A stretch of DNA of 64,000 nucleotides from Lyngbya confervoides BDU141951 (GTDB lineage: Bacteria > Cyanobacteriota > Cyanobacteriia > Thermosynechococcales > Thermosynechococcaceae). A model generated the notes under the pieces. It had not been told where the DNA came from. It was given only the letters and a program-made list of their open reading frames with translations, and made no database searches. The stretch is taken from NCBI RefSeq assembly GCF_000817775.3, contig NZ_JTHE03000004.1:1-64000 (forward strand), in the 5' to 3' direction. How positions within the stretch are numbered: the first letter of the stretch is position 1; each line of letters begins with the position of its first letter. The position numbers and the translations under genes are program-made. Shown here piece by piece: positions 63,921 to 64,000 of the stretch.

Positions 63921-64000
63921 TTAATCCAGATTGCAGTTGAGGTCATGGCCTGTCGCCCGTTGATGCACCGGGAAACCCAGCGCACTGGCCTGAATATTCG
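63921..64000 (-). CDS. Partial gene, C-terminal end only
   Basis: The last 26 codons of a minus-strand gene that continues beyond the window. The visible end reads NIQASALGFPVHQRATGHDL and stops at 63921. I do not recognise the family. It lies 10 bases upstream of the ExbB gene and may belong to the same operon. Confidence 0.45.
   Translation of the reverse strand, partial: NIQASALGFPVHQRATGHDLNCNLD

Overview
The window is a piece of a cyanobacterial chromosome. It carries allophycocyanin-B alpha (apcD), photosystem II PsbY, a plant-type ferredoxin, a cyanobacterial group-2 sigma factor, a cyanoexosortase, the pilM-pilN-pilO-pilQ order typical of cyanobacteria and very many GCGATCGC (HIP1) octamers. 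An HpsJ-like protein and eight type IV pilin-like proteins suggest a motile, probably filamentous strain, but the genus cannot be read from the sequence alone.

Bases 1-3330 are an accessory scrapyard. It holds a PIN-domain toxin remnant, an integron-type attC-like site followed by a small cassette-like gene, a truncated minus-strand gene, and two IS4-type transposase remnants. The second remnant is split by an IsrB (RNA-guided nickase) element with its upstream omega/HEARO-type RNA region. Bases 3411-13425 are mostly housekeeping genes (B12-binding radical SAM protein, serine hydrolase, purD, queA, NYN nuclease, M23 peptidase), interrupted at 7690-9012 by a TnpB-only IS200/IS605-type element. 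tRNA-Val(GAC) lies at 13793-13865.

Bases 14334-18303 form a surface/export and peptide-maturation stretch. It starts with an EAL-like domain fused to a WecG/TagA-like domain, both with altered catalytic residues. A cyanoexosortase and an HpsJ-like membrane protein follow, then an RRE/PqqD-like protein and a lasso-type B2 leader protease that lack any visible cyclase. Bases 18355-34505 are polA, thrC, mutS, petF, moaA, apcD, psbY, a carotenoid-isomerase-like oxidoreductase and an RlpA-like protein. A structured, possibly c-di-GMP-riboswitch-like RNA lies between thrC and mutS.

Bases 35002-50522 are a type IV pilus region. The pilMNOQ operon (minus strand) is followed by two convergent sets of four minor-pilin-like genes, each set holding FimT/GspH, PilV, PilW and PilX-like members. 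At 50895-53014 a Uma2-family gene is disrupted by an insertion sequence with 27-bp inverted repeats and an exact 8-bp target duplication; its transposase reading frame changes at a run of seven C.

Bases 53226-64000 return to core functions: fumC, a hydroxyisobutyrate-dehydrogenase-family reductase, an AllA-like protein, a sigma factor, a flavin reductase, a RibD-C reductase, an acyltransferase with a coupled methyltransferase, efp-accB, and an ExbB/ExbD pair at the right edge. All functional calls come from reading translated sequence; no database search was run.
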